The notes: generated from the sequence alone by a model not told the origin. DNA of 64,000 nt from Ferrovibrio xuzhouensis (GCF_042648965.1 NZ_JBHRYJ010000002.1:372001-436000), one strand, 5' to 3'; counted from the stretch's first letter, positions 16,610-28,560 are shown. Program-made: numbers and translations.

Positions 16610-18148
16610 ATGGCCAATCAAAGCAAACGCAAGAACATCCTGCTGATCGTTGTCGACCAGTGGCGCGGCGACATGCTGTCCTATCTCGGCACGCCGGGCC
16701 TGAAGACGCCCAACCTCGACATGCTGTGCCGCGAGGGCGTCACCTTCCGCAACCATTTCACCCAGGCGGTGCCCTGCGGCCCGGCGCGCGCCTCGCTGCT
16801 GACCGGCCTGTACCAGATGACCCACCGGGCGGTGCAGAACACCATTCCGCTGGATTCCCGCTTCACCAATCTCGGCCACGAGCTGCGCAAGAGCGGCTAC
16901 GATCCGGCATTGATCGGCTATACGACGACGACGCCGGACCCGCGCACCACCGGGCCGAACGATCCGCGCTTCTTCGTACTCGGCGACATCATGGACGGCT
17001 TCCGTCCGGTCGGTGCTTTCGAGCCCTACAAGGAGGCCTATTTCGCCTGGATCGCCGCGAAGGGCTACAAGCTGCCGGACAACCCGGAAGACGTCTGGCG
17101 CCCCGCCGCCGGCCAGCCCGGTGCGACGCGCTCGGCCGGCCAGCTGCCGAAGGAGCTGACCGATACCGCCTGGTTCACCGAACGGGCGCTGACCTACATG
17201 ACCGGCGCCAGCAACCGCAACTGGTTCCTGCATCTGGGCTATTACCGGCCGCATCCGCCCTTCATCGCACCCGAGCCCTATAACACCATGTACGATCCGG
17301 TCGCGATGGCACCGCCGGTGCGGGCGGCGACGGCGGGCGAGGCGGCGGCCAACCACCCCCTGCACAAGTTCTATATCGACAACATCAACCAGCGCGGCTT
17401 CTTCCAGGGCGCCGACGGGCTGGGTTCGGCCATGGACGAAGAGGCGGTGCGGGTGATGCGCGCCACCTATTTCGGGCTGATGACCGAGATCGACGACCAT
17501 CTCGGCCGCGTCTTCGACTTCCTGAAGCAGACCGGCCAGTGGGACGACACCCTGATCGTCTTTACCTGCGATCACGGCGAGCAGCTCGGCGACCACTACC
17601 TGCTCGGCAAGGTCGGCTATTTCGATGCCAGTTTCCGCATCCCGATGATCATCCGTAATCCGGACCGGCCCGCCGATGCGACGCGCGGCGAGATCGTCGA
17701 CCGCTATACCGAGACGGTCGACACCATGCCGACCATTCTCGAATGGATCGGCGCGGACATCCCGCGCCAGTGCGACGGCCGTTCGCTGCTCGATTTCACC
17801 TACGGCACCGTGCCGGCCGACTGGCGCACCGAAGTGCATTACGAATTCGACTTCCGCGACATCTTCTATTCCAAGCCGGAAGGCGTGCTCGGGACGGCCA
17901 TGGACCAGAGCTCGCTCGCCGTGGTGCAGGACGACGACTACAAGTATGTCCATTTCGCCGCCCTGCCGCCGCTGTTCTTCGACCTGAAAAAAGACCCGGG
18001 ACAGCTGCAGAACGTGGCCGGCGATCCGGCCTATGCACCGAAGATCATGGAATACGCCCAGAAGATGCTGGACTGGCGGCTGCGCTATGCCGACAAGACC
18101 CTGACCGGCTACCGCGCCAGCCCGCACGGCCTCGAAACCCGCCGCTGA
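16610..18148 (+). CDS. Phosphonate monoester hydrolase / phosphodiesterase (sulfatase superfamily)
   Basis: A 512-residue alkaline-phosphatase-fold enzyme. The formylglycine-forming motif VPCGPARASLLTG puts the nucleophile at C56, with metal-ligand D16 in VVDQWRGD and the DHGEQLGDH metal motif at about 325. Many stretches (RAVQNTIPLD, LIGYTTTTPDPRTT, LGDIMDGF, HLGYYRPHPPF) match my memory of the Rhizobium phosphonate monoester hydrolase, which is also about 514 residues and hydrolyses phosphonate monoesters and phosphodiesters with promiscuous sulfatase activity. No signal peptide is seen, so it should act on substrate brought in by the upstream importer. It needs a formylglycine-generating enzyme encoded elsewhere. 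Confidence 0.9.
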   Translation: MANQSKRKNILLIVVDQWRGDMLSYLGTPGLKTPNLDMLCREGVTFRNHFTQAVPCGPARASLLTGLYQMTHRAVQNTIPLDSRFTNLGHELRKSGYDPALIGYTTTTPDPRTTGPNDPRFFVLGDIMDGFRPVGAFEPYKEAYFAWIAAKGYKLPDNPEDVWRPAAGQPGATRSAGQLPKELTDTAWFTERALTYMTGASNRNWFLHLGYYRPHPPFIAPEPYNTMYDPVAMAPPVRAATAGEAAANHPLHKFYIDNINQRGFFQGADGLGSAMDEEAVRVMRATYFGLMTEIDDHLGRVFDFLKQTGQWDDTLIVFTCDHGEQLGDHYLLGKVGYFDASFRIPMIIRNPDRPADATRGEIVDRYTETVDTMPTILEWIGADIPRQCDGRSLLDFTYGTVPADWRTEVHYEFDFRDIFYSKPEGVLGTAMDQSSLAVVQDDDYKYVHFAALPPLFFDLKKDPGQLQNVAGDPAYAPKIMEYAQKMLDWRLRYADKTLTGYRASPHGLETRR

Positions 18149-18156
18149 AGCAGCCT

Positions 18157-18323
18157 CCGGAGGCCCGTTTCGGGTGTCCGGGGCTGCCGCCGGGGGCTTC
18201 CGGACGCCTGTTTCAGGGCGTTTCGGGGCCTCCGGTGGCACCCCGGATGCCGCAAAGCCGCATGGTTTGCGGTTCCGAATCGTCCCGGGGGCCACAAAGC
18301 CGCATGTCTAGCGGATTTTTGTG
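18157..18323. repeat. Cluster of three hairpins with a duplicated 14-base element
   Basis: Outer arms CCGGAGGCCC (18157-18166) and GGGCCTCCGG (18226-18235) enclose a smaller stem, GTCCGG (18176-18181) with CCGGAC (18200-18205). A second hairpin pairs CCGCAAA (18250-18256) with TTTGCGG (18266-18272). A third pairs CACAAA (18293-18298) with TTTGTG (18318-18323) and CCGC with GCGG inside it. The sequence C[G/A]CAAAGCCGCATG occurs at both 18251 and 18293. The first hairpin may end the upstream operon; the others may act in the HU leader. Function is unknown. Confidence 0.65.
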
Positions 18324-18433
18324 CATTGGCCGATGGGCAAGCGCCCCGGGCGGTGCTATGCAGGATTCGGGAACAACTCCCGATTCGCAAAAAAACACGC
18401 AATTCGACGCATCTTTTCTGAGGAGAGAGACCA

Positions 18434-18739
18434 ATGGCTAAAGCGGCCGCCACCACCAAGACGGTCACCGTGACCGCGAAGCAGATCGCCTCTGCGCTGG
18501 CTGAAAAGCACGAGATGCAGAAGAAGTCGACGATTGCCCTGTTCGACGAGTTCTTCGCGGCGATCACCAAGTCGCTGAAGAAGGGCGAGCGCGTCCGCGT
18601 CGGCGACCTCGGCATCCTGCAGGTCCGCAAGCGCGCCGCCCGCATGGGCCGCAACCCGCAGACCGGCGAGCCGATCAAGATCAAGGCCTCCAAGAAGGTT
18701 GCCTTCCGCGCCAGCAAGGTGCTGAAGGAATCCATCTGA
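18434..18739 (+). CDS. HU/IHF-family DNA-binding protein
   Basis: A 101-residue histone-like protein. After an 11-residue Ala/Lys/Thr leader, the HU fold begins at VTVTAKQIASALAE. The beta-arm region reads GDLGILQVRKRAARMGRNPQTGEPIKI, matching the DNA-binding arm signature of HU, and the C-terminus is KKVAFRASKVLKESI. It bends and compacts DNA as a dimer. GGAGAGAG just upstream is its ribosome site, and a strong terminator follows at 18767, so it is monocistronic. Confidence 0.93.
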   Translation: MAKAAATTKTVTVTAKQIASALAEKHEMQKKSTIALFDEFFAAITKSLKKGERVRVGDLGILQVRKRAARMGRNPQTGEPIKIKASKKVAFRASKVLKESI

Positions 18740-18766
18740 CGTCATCCGCAAGGATCGACCGGGTTC

Positions 18767-18795
18767 AGGGCCTGCCTCACGGCAGGCCCTTTTTC
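18767..18795 (+). terminator. Intrinsic terminator of the HU gene
   Basis: AGGGCCTGCC (18767-18776) pairs perfectly with GGCAGGCCCT (18781-18790) around a TCAC loop and runs into TTTTTC. It lies 28 bases after the HU stop codon. Confidence 0.92.
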
Positions 18796-18973
18796 TTTGC
18801 CGGCTTTCCAGCGCCGGCGGGATGGTCGTCCGTCACCGAACCGTCTTATCCGGGTCATGGAAAATTCACGGGACAATCGACGGCCCGGGATTCATCTTCC
18901 CGGCCAGAAAGTGACGCTAAACGGCGATTCGCCGGACAGTTCTCCCCGGGCCCGATCGCCGAACAGGTGACCG

Positions 18974-19858
18974 ATGAACATGGCACTGCGGCCGGCCCAT
19001 TACCGGACGATCTGGATCTCCGACATCCACCTCGGTACCCGCGGGTGCAAGGCCGACCTGCTGCTCGAATTCCTGCGCCACACCGAGTCCGACACCCTCT
19101 ACCTGGTCGGCGACATCATCGACGGATGGCGGCTCAAGCGCTCGTGGTACTGGCACCAGAGCCATAACGACGTGGTGCAGAAACTGCTGCGCAAGGCGCG
19201 CAAGGGTACCACGGTGATCTATGTGCCGGGCAATCATGACGAGGCTTTGCGGGATTTTACCGAACTGCAGTTCGGCGGCGTCACCGTGGTGATGGAGGCC
19301 ATTCACGAGGCTGCCGACGGGCGCCGCTTCCTGGTCACCCATGGCGACCATTTCGACGGCATCGTCACCTGCGCCAAATGGCTCGCCCTGCTGGGCGATG
19401 CCGCCTACGGCTTCGCGCTCAGCCTGAACACCTGGTTCAACCATGTGCGCCGCCGGATGGGGCTGCCCTACTGGTCGCTTTCGGCCTACCTGAAGCACAA
19501 GGTCAAGAACGCCGTCGAGTTCATCTCCGACTACGAGCAGGCGATCGCCGAGGAGGCCCGCCGCCGCCATGTCGACGGGGTGGTCTGCGGCCATATCCAT
19601 CATGCCGAGATCCGCGACATCGACGGCATCCTCTACTGCAACGACGGCGACTGGGTGGAGAGCTGCACGGCGCTGGTCGAGCATTTCGACGGCCGCCTCG
19701 AAATCCTGCACTGGGCCGAACTGCGCGAGACCCTCGACCTTGAGCCGGCAGCCCTCGCCGACGAGGAGAGCCATGCCGAAACCGGCGGGATCGAATCGGG
19801 CGGCGGGCCGGTGCCGGCAGGCGCTCCCCGGCCGGTCGTGCCCGAGCCGGTCGCCTGA
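18974..19858 (+). CDS. LpxH-like metallophosphoesterase (UDP-2,3-diacylglucosamine diphosphatase family)
   Basis: A 294-residue calcineurin-like phosphoesterase. All metal motifs are present: SDIHLG (D17, H19), GDIIDGW (D47), PGNHDE (N87, H88), THGDHFD and GHIHHAE. This is the COG2908 group that includes LpxH, which makes lipid X in lipid A synthesis at the inner membrane, although the non-enteric members are longer and often only annotated by homology. The last 40 residues are Pro/Ala/Glu-rich and look disordered. The role in lipid A metabolism is likely but not certain; other phosphodiester substrates remain possible. Confidence 0.8.
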   Translation: MNMALRPAHYRTIWISDIHLGTRGCKADLLLEFLRHTESDTLYLVGDIIDGWRLKRSWYWHQSHNDVVQKLLRKARKGTTVIYVPGNHDEALRDFTELQFGGVTVVMEAIHEAADGRRFLVTHGDHFDGIVTCAKWLALLGDAAYGFALSLNTWFNHVRRRMGLPYWSLSAYLKHKVKNAVEFISDYEQAIAEEARRRHVDGVVCGHIHHAEIRDIDGILYCNDGDWVESCTALVEHFDGRLEILHWAELRETLDLEPAALADEESHAETGGIESGGGPVPAGAPRPVVPEPVA

Positions 19859-20012
19859 CCGCCCGGTCCGGTCCGGCAGGGCCGGCCGGAGGCCATCTCT
19901 CGAATTCACAGGTATTTGGCCCGATTTCGGCCGGTCCGCACTCGTCTTGGGCGAACGGCCACCCTGTGCATGAATACTGGGCAGCGACGGATTTGCGCGC
20001 TATTCTAAGGGC

Positions 20013-20426
20013 ATGGGAGTGCTTTCGTCATTGTTGGGCGCCATCGGCATCGGTGGCAAGCCAGAAGCGATCAACCTGCGCCAGACACCGTCGGGCATGC
20101 GGTCGGGCGATATTGTCATTGGCACCGGCGACAAGGCGGAGCCCGGCAAGATGGTCTCGGTGCATTACGCCGGCTGGCTGTGGGAGAACGACAAGCCCGG
20201 CCGCAACTTCGACAGCTCTTACAAGCGCGGCCAGCCTTTCGAATTCCAGCTCGGCCACGGCAAGGTGATCAAGGGCTGGGACGAAGGCGTCGCCTACATG
20301 AAAGTCGGCGGCAAGCGCGCGCTGCTGATTCCGCCCTATCTTGCCTATGGCGCGCGCGGCAACGGTCGCATCATCCCGCCCAACGCCACCCTGTTCTTCG
20401 AGCTCGAGCTGGTCGGCGTGCGCTGA
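20013..20426 (+). CDS. FKBP-type peptidyl-prolyl isomerase, cytoplasmic
   Basis: A 137-residue protein with a single FKBP domain: VSVHYAGWLWEN, FDSSYKRGQPFEFQLG, VIKGWDEGVAYMKVGGKRALLIPPYLAYG and IIPPNATLFFELELV. These include the aromatic and Asp residues of the FKBP active site. No cleavable signal is visible, although the first 15 residues are mildly hydrophobic. It precedes a second FKBP gene that has a signal peptide, so the pair seems to serve cytoplasm and periplasm. Confidence 0.9.
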   Translation: MGVLSSLLGAIGIGGKPEAINLRQTPSGMRSGDIVIGTGDKAEPGKMVSVHYAGWLWENDKPGRNFDSSYKRGQPFEFQLGHGKVIKGWDEGVAYMKVGGKRALLIPPYLAYGARGNGRIIPPNATLFFELELVGVR

Positions 20427-20524
20427 CGCGCTTCTGCCGGCCATTCCTGCGGTGCGGCCATGATCCGGCCGCAATCTCCCCCAAAACTCCCATCGCCATG
20501 CCACCCAGTCAGGAGCGTCCCGAA

Positions 20525-20968
20525 ATGTTGCTGTCCCGCCGCGCACTCGCTGCGTTTGTCCTTGTTGCCGCGATGATCGCCGGCCAGACCCTGTCCGGCA
20601 CCGCCCGAGCCGCCAATGAAGTCACCACCCCGTCGGGCCTGCGCTATGTCGATGTGAAGACCGGCAGCGGCGCCACCGCCAGGGCCGGTCAGACTGCCGT
20701 GGTGCATTACACCGGCTGGCTCTACGAGGGCGGCAAGAAGGGCGCGAAATTCGATTCCTCGCGCGACCGTGGCCAGCCGTTTGCCTTTCCGCTCGGCGCC
20801 GGCCGGGTGATCCGCGGCTGGGACGAGGGCGTTGCCGGCATGAAGGTCGGCGGCCAGCGCACCCTGATCATCCCGCCCGAGCTCGGCTATGGCGCGCGCG
20901 GCGCCGGCGGGGTGATCCCGCCGAATGCCACGCTGATCTTCGATGTCGAACTGATCGACCTCAAGTAA
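20525..20968 (+). CDS. FKBP-type peptidyl-prolyl isomerase, exported
   Basis: A 147-residue protein with a Sec-type signal peptide (RRALAAFVLVAAMIAG, likely cut after ARA) and one FKBP domain with the same landmarks as the upstream gene (VVHYTGWLYEGG, FDSSRDRGQPFAFPLG, VIRGWDEGV, GVIPPNATLIFDVEL). The start at 20525 follows AGGAG by nine bases; an in-frame ATG at 20498 would add nine residues. The two FKBP genes look like a tandem duplication followed by relocalisation of one copy. Its stop overlaps the 3' end of the opposite-strand gene by eight bases. Confidence 0.9.
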   Translation: MLLSRRALAAFVLVAAMIAGQTLSGTARAANEVTTPSGLRYVDVKTGSGATARAGQTAVVHYTGWLYEGGKKGAKFDSSRDRGQPFAFPLGAGRVIRGWDEGVAGMKVGGQRTLIIPPELGYGARGAGGVIPPNATLIFDVELIDLK

Positions 20969-21524
20969 CCCCTTCGATGACCAGCTCGGGCCAGCGCCGC
21001 TGCCAGCCTTTGGCGGCGATGCGGGCCCGGTATTCACCGGGCTTGTCGCGTCCGCGAGGGGTCGGTCGCACCCGCCCGGCCAGCAGGTCGGCCGCGCCAT
21101 GCGGCGCGATCAGCGTAAGGCCGTCGTCAGCCTCCAGCCGTGCCGCCACTGCGGTCGGCGTTTCCAGCCAGTGGGCGACGGCATCGGCTGTGTCGCGATA
21201 GGGCGCATCGCCGTTGCGCAGATGCATGCGCGCCTGGTTGCGCACCGACCAGGGCAGGCCCGGAGTTACCTCCGTCAGCGCCGCCTCAGCTGACCGCTCA
21301 CGGGCCGATGTCGTGTCGACGGCATCGAAGAACAGCACGTCGATATCCGCCAGCGGCCCGTCCGGCAGGCCGAACAGCCGGTCCCAGATCCGGTTGCGGA
21401 TTGCGCCGGCGCCGACCGCCCAGTCCGGCAGGCCGAGGCCACGCACGGCCCGCAGGATCGCCATCAGGCCGGCATCACTGGTCAGCATGTTGGGGAGAAT
21501 CAGCGTCTGCGGGTCGGGCGTCAT
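20961..21524 (-). CDS. Nucleotidyltransferase-like protein (NTP_transf_6/COG3575 type)
   Basis: A 187-residue protein. The region WAVGAGAIRNRIWDRLFG followed by PLADIDVLFFD has the Gly-rich stretch and acidic DxD-like motif of the small nucleotidyltransferase family COG3575, whose function is unknown. Later landmarks are SVRNQARMH and WLETPTAVAARL. ATG 21524 is preferred over a TTG at 21563 that lies in the aconitase terminator hairpin. It is convergent with the exported FKBP gene. Substrate and physiological role cannot be inferred. Confidence 0.7.
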   Translation of the reverse strand: MTPDPQTLILPNMLTSDAGLMAILRAVRGLGLPDWAVGAGAIRNRIWDRLFGLPDGPLADIDVLFFDAVDTTSARERSAEAALTEVTPGLPWSVRNQARMHLRNGDAPYRDTADAVAHWLETPTAVAARLEADDGLTLIAPHGAADLLAGRVRPTPRGRDKPGEYRARIAAKGWQRRWPELVIEGVT

Positions 21525-21564
21525 GCTGCCGGTATAGCCGGCGGAAGGCAGCGCCGAAAACAAA

Positions 21565-21590
21565 AAACGGCCGGGTTACCCCGGCCGTTT
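21565..21590 (-). terminator. Intrinsic terminator downstream of acnA
   Basis: AAACGGCCGGG (21565-21575) and CCCGGCCGTTT (21580-21590) are perfect 11-base arms with a four-base loop. On the minus strand the A-run at 21562-21567 becomes the T-run, 28 bases beyond the acnA stop. Confidence 0.9.
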
Positions 21591-21617
21591 CCGTTTCTGC
21601 GAAGATGGGCGGTGCGC

Positions 21618-24611
<2,994 letters not shown>

Positions 24612-24875
24612 GGGGCAATCCTTTCGTGAGGGCACTTCGGATGGGAAAGGGGGCCGCGCGGGAGACGCACCCGCGTCGGGCGCCGCCCATAGGTGCCGTA
24701 AAACTGGTGGTTTGCCAAGGGCTTTCGCCTAGAGGAAAGCTCAACCGGGGTCGAAATTTAGGCAATGCCCGGGCCCGGCAAGACAGGCCTTGACGGCCGT
24801 CTGCCCGGGCGCTTATCAACAATGACAACGACGGAGCGGTCACTGGCCGCTCCGCGCCAGAGGAGGCGAATTGAA

Positions 24876-26855
24876 ATGTCCGAGATGTCGGCTGCACCCG
24901 ACGGGATCGACCCGTTGGGGCGCGATACCGTACCGAAATTTCTGGTCTATAACGCCCGGCACCGGCGCGACCGCCCGGCCATGCGCGAAAAGGATCTCGG
25001 CATCTGGCAGAGCTGGACCTGGGGCGAGGTTGCAGTGAAGGTCGCCGATCTGGCCGGCGGCCTGGCGGCGCTGGGCTTTCGGCGCGGCGACAAGCTGGCG
25101 CTGATCGGCGACAACCGGCCGGAACTCTACTGGGCGATGGCGGCCGTGCAGGCGCTTGGCGGCATCCCGGTGCCGGTCTACCAGGACAGCGTGGCCGACG
25201 AGATCCAGTATGTCATCGAGCACGCCGAGGCCCGCTTCGCGCTGGCGGAAAACCAGGAGCAGGTCGACAAGCTGCTGGTGGTGAAAGACCGCCTGCCGGC
25301 GCTGGAGACCATCCTCTACAGCGATCCGCGCGGCATGCGCCATTACACGCAGCCCTTCCTGCGGCCGCTGGCCGTCGTCATGGAGCAGGGACAGGCCCAT
25401 AATGCGGCTCATCCGGGCTTTTTCGAGGCTGAGATCGCCAAGGGCAAAGGCAGCGATATTTCGCTGATCTGTTACACATCGGGGACGACCGGTCGGCCCA
25501 AGGGCGTCATGCTGAGCCATGACAATGTCGTCCGCTCGGCCAACCTCGCCATCGGGTTCGACACCATCACCGACCGCGACGAGATCCTCGCTTACCTGCC
25601 ACTGGCCTGGGTTGGTGACAATTTTATTTCATATGCCGAGGCGACCATCGCCGGTTTCTGCGTGAACTGCCCGGAATCGGCGGATACCGTGCTGCAGGAC
25701 CTGCGCGAGATCGGCCCGACCTATTTCTTTGCTCCGCCGCGGATTTTCGAAAACCTGTTGACCACGGTGATGATCCGCATGGAAGATGCCGGCCGGATCA
25801 AGCGCGGCATGTTCCATTATTTCATCGGCGTGGCCCATCGTGTCGGCCGCAAGATTCTCGAAGGCAAGCCGGTGCCAGTGATGGACCGGCTGCGCTACGG
25901 CTTGGGCGAACTCCTGGTCTACGGGCCGCTCAAGAATGTGCTCGGCATGACCCGCCTGCGGCTCGCCTATACCGCCGGCGAGGCGATCGGGCCGGACATC
26001 TTCGATTTCTTCCGGGCGCTCGGCATCAACCTCAAGCAGCTCTACGGCCAGACCGAATGCACGGTCTATCTCTGCCTGCAGACCGATGCGGATGTCCGCT
26101 CCGACACCGTCGGCCCACCCGGCCCCGGCATCGAGGTGAAGATCGACGAGGCCAGCGGCGAGGTGCTGTACCGCAGTCCCGGTGTCTTCGTCGGCTATTA
26201 CAAGAACGAGGCGGCCACTGCTGAGACCAAGACGGCGGATGGCTGGGTGCATACCGGCGACGCCGGCGTCTTCACCGATACCGGCCACCTGCGCATTATT
26301 GACCGCGCCAAGGATGTCGGCCGCCTGACCAATGGCGCGCTGTTTGCGCCGAAATACGTCGAGAACAAGCTGAAATTCTTCTCATATATCCGCGAGGCAG
26401 TGGCTTTCGGCGACGGCCGCGACAGTGTTGCCGCCTTCATCAACATCGATCTTGCCGCGGTCGGCTCCTGGGCCGAGCGCAACGGCATTTCCTATACCTC
26501 CTATTCCGACCTGGCGGCGCGGACCGAGGTCTATGACCTGATCCGCGGCTGCATCGAGCAGGTCAACCGTGACCTGGCCTCCGACAGCAGCATGGCGGCC
26601 TCGCAGGTGCGCCGCTTCCTGATCCTGCACAAGGAGCTGGATGCCGACGACGGCGAGCTGACCCGCACCCGCAAGGTGCGCCGCCGCACCATCGCCGAAC
26701 GCTACGGCGCCCTGATCGAGGCGCTTTATTCGGACCGCGAGGCGATTGCAGTGGATGCCAAGATCACCTTCGAGGACGGCCGTACCGGCAGCTTCAAGGC
26801 CAATCTGAAGATCGCCTCCGTCGAAACCTATTCGCCGATGCGCAAGGCGGGCTGA
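24876..26855 (+). CDS. AMP-dependent acyl-CoA synthetase (long-chain FadD15-like)
   Basis: A 659-residue ANL-superfamily ligase that would activate a carboxylic acid to its CoA thioester through an acyl-AMP. The ATP P-loop CYTSGTTGRPKGVMLSH is intact near residue 205, with LYGQTECT (A5 region), WVHTGDAG and the hinge IIDRAKDVGR. The C-terminus DGELTRTRKVRRRTI is typical of large eukaryote-like long-chain acyl-CoA synthetases. AGGAGG lies ten bases before ATG 24876, and a perfect stem (24832-24839 with 24847-24854) sits just ahead of it. It is the first gene of a branched-chain-type ABC operon, so it probably traps the imported acid as CoA ester. Confidence 0.9.
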   Translation: MSEMSAAPDGIDPLGRDTVPKFLVYNARHRRDRPAMREKDLGIWQSWTWGEVAVKVADLAGGLAALGFRRGDKLALIGDNRPELYWAMAAVQALGGIPVPVYQDSVADEIQYVIEHAEARFALAENQEQVDKLLVVKDRLPALETILYSDPRGMRHYTQPFLRPLAVVMEQGQAHNAAHPGFFEAEIAKGKGSDISLICYTSGTTGRPKGVMLSHDNVVRSANLAIGFDTITDRDEILAYLPLAWVGDNFISYAEATIAGFCVNCPESADTVLQDLREIGPTYFFAPPRIFENLLTTVMIRMEDAGRIKRGMFHYFIGVAHRVGRKILEGKPVPVMDRLRYGLGELLVYGPLKNVLGMTRLRLAYTAGEAIGPDIFDFFRALGINLKQLYGQTECTVYLCLQTDADVRSDTVGPPGPGIEVKIDEASGEVLYRSPGVFVGYYKNEAATAETKTADGWVHTGDAGVFTDTGHLRIIDRAKDVGRLTNGALFAPKYVENKLKFFSYIREAVAFGDGRDSVAAFINIDLAAVGSWAERNGISYTSYSDLAARTEVYDLIRGCIEQVNRDLASDSSMAASQVRRFLILHKELDADDGELTRTRKVRRRTIAERYGALIEALYSDREAIAVDAKITFEDGRTGSFKANLKIASVETYSPMRKAG

Positions 26856-26861
26856 CCCCTG

Positions 26862-27653
26862 ATGATGGCTGTACACAAGAAAATCGGCGACGTTCTGCTG
26901 AAGGTCGACAATATCAGCCTGTCCTTCGGCGGCGTGAAGGCGCTGACCGACATCAGCTTCGAGATCCGCGAGCACGAGATTCTGGCCATCATCGGCCCGA
27001 ATGGCGCCGGCAAGTCATCGATGCTGAACTGCATCAACGGCTTTTATCATCCGCAGGAAGGCACCATCACCTATCGCGGCGAGGCGCGCCGCCAGATGCG
27101 CCCGCACGAGGCGGCCAGCCACGGTATCGCGCGGACCTTCCAGAACATCGCCCTGTTCCGCGGCATGTCGACACTGGACAACATCATGACCGGCCGCCTG
27201 CTGAAGATGAAGGCCGGCCTGCTCAGCTCGGCGATCTACAAGGGGCCGGCCGAGAGGGAGCAGATCGTCCACCGCGAGTTCTGCGAACGCATCATCGATT
27301 TCCTCGAGATCGAGGCGATCCGCAAGATCCCGGTCGGCCGCCTGCCCTATGGCCTGCAGAAGCGGGTCGAACTCGGCCGCGCGCTCGCCGCCGAGCCGTC
27401 CCTGCTGCTGCTCGACGAACCGATGGCGGGCATGAATCTCGAGGAAAAGCAGGACATGTGCCGCTTCATCCTCGACGTGAACGACGAATTCGGCACCACG
27501 ATCTGCCTGATCGAACACGACATGGGCGTGGTGATGGACATTTCCGACCGCGTGGTGGTGCTCGATTACGGCCGCAAGATCGGCGATGGCGTGCCCGAAG
27601 AGGTGAAGAACACCCAGGCGGTGATCGACGCTTATCTTGGCGTACAGCACTGA
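26862..27653 (+). CDS. Branched-chain-type ABC transporter ATPase (LivG-like)
   Basis: A 263-residue ATPase with Walker A GPNGAGKSS, the LivG insert HGIARTFQNIALFRGMS, a degenerate signature (LPYGLQKRVELG), Walker B LLLLDEPMAGMN and H-loop IEHDMG. The unusual YGLQKR signature is common in LivG homologues from clusters dedicated to non-amino-acid substrates. It begins six bases after the acyl-CoA ligase and nine bases before the first permease, so the genes are co-transcribed. Confidence 0.92.
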   Translation: MMAVHKKIGDVLLKVDNISLSFGGVKALTDISFEIREHEILAIIGPNGAGKSSMLNCINGFYHPQEGTITYRGEARRQMRPHEAASHGIARTFQNIALFRGMSTLDNIMTGRLLKMKAGLLSSAIYKGPAEREQIVHREFCERIIDFLEIEAIRKIPVGRLPYGLQKRVELGRALAAEPSLLLLDEPMAGMNLEEKQDMCRFILDVNDEFGTTICLIEHDMGVVMDISDRVVVLDYGRKIGDGVPEEVKNTQAVIDAYLGVQH

Positions 27654-27662
27654 GGGGACGGG

Positions 27663-28547
27663 ATGGCGTTTTTCTTCGAGGTTCTGATCGGCGGCCTGAT
27701 GGCCGGCGTGATGTATTCCCTGGTGGCGCTCGGCTTCGTGCTGATCTTCAAGGCATCGGGCGTGTTCAATTTCGCGCAAGGCGCGATGGTGCTGTTCGCC
27801 GGGCTGTTTTTCGTCGGCTTCATTGAGCTGGGTGTGCCGCTGTGGATCTCGCTGATCTTCACCATCGCCGTGATGGTGCTGCTGGCCGGGGCGATCGAGC
27901 GTCTGGTGCTGCGGCATCTGGTCAACCAGGAAGGCATCATCCTGTTCATGGCCACCATCGGGGTGTCGTTCTTCCTCGATGGTTTCGGCCAGATGATCTG
28001 GGGCAGCAACGTGCGCCAGCTCGATGTCGGCATCCCGACCGATCCGATCCTGCTGTTCGACGGCGACATCCTGATCCAGTCCTTCGACCTGTATGCCGCG
28101 CTGGTGGCCGGCCTGCTGCTGGCCGTGCTGGTGGTGTTCCAGAAGACCCGCATCGGCCGCGCCCTGCGCGCCGTCGCCGACGACCACCAGGCCGCCCAGT
28201 CGGTCGGCATCCCGCTCAACGTGATCTGGGTGATCGTCTGGGCGATCGCCGGTCTGGTGGCGCTGGTCGCCGGCGTCATGTGGGGCTCCAAGCTCGGCGT
28301 GCAGCCGGCCATCGTCACCCTGGCGCTGAAGGCGCTGCCGGTGCTGATTCTCGGCGGCTTCACCTCGGTCCCCGGCGCCATCATCGGCGGCCTGATCATC
28401 GGCGCCGGCGAGAAGCTGGCCGAAATCTATATCGGACCGTTTGTCGGTGGCGGCATCGAGAACTGGTTCGCCTATGTGCTGGCGCTGGGCTTCCTGCTGA
28501 TCCGGCCGCAGGGCCTGTTCGGCGAAAAAATCATCGAACGCGTATAG
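27663..28547 (+). CDS. Branched-chain-type ABC transporter permease (LivH-like)
   Basis: A 294-residue permease of the BPD_transp_2 LivH class. It has the N-terminal LIGGLMAGVMYSLVALGFVLIFKASGVFNFAQG (family hallmark FNFAQG), about eight membrane segments, and the late ILGGFTSVPGAIIGGLIIG loop. It forms the inner-membrane channel with the following LivM homologue. Confidence 0.92.
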   Translation: MAFFFEVLIGGLMAGVMYSLVALGFVLIFKASGVFNFAQGAMVLFAGLFFVGFIELGVPLWISLIFTIAVMVLLAGAIERLVLRHLVNQEGIILFMATIGVSFFLDGFGQMIWGSNVRQLDVGIPTDPILLFDGDILIQSFDLYAALVAGLLLAVLVVFQKTRIGRALRAVADDHQAAQSVGIPLNVIWVIVWAIAGLVALVAGVMWGSKLGVQPAIVTLALKALPVLILGGFTSVPGAIIGGLIIGAGEKLAEIYIGPFVGGGIENWFAYVLALGFLLIRPQGLFGEKIIERV

Positions 28548-28560
28548 CGGGGGCAGGGGC

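Noticed and set aside
26862..27653. LivG-type ATPase considered defective because its ABC signature is YGLQKR
   Set aside because: Degenerate signatures at this position are common in active LivG homologues.
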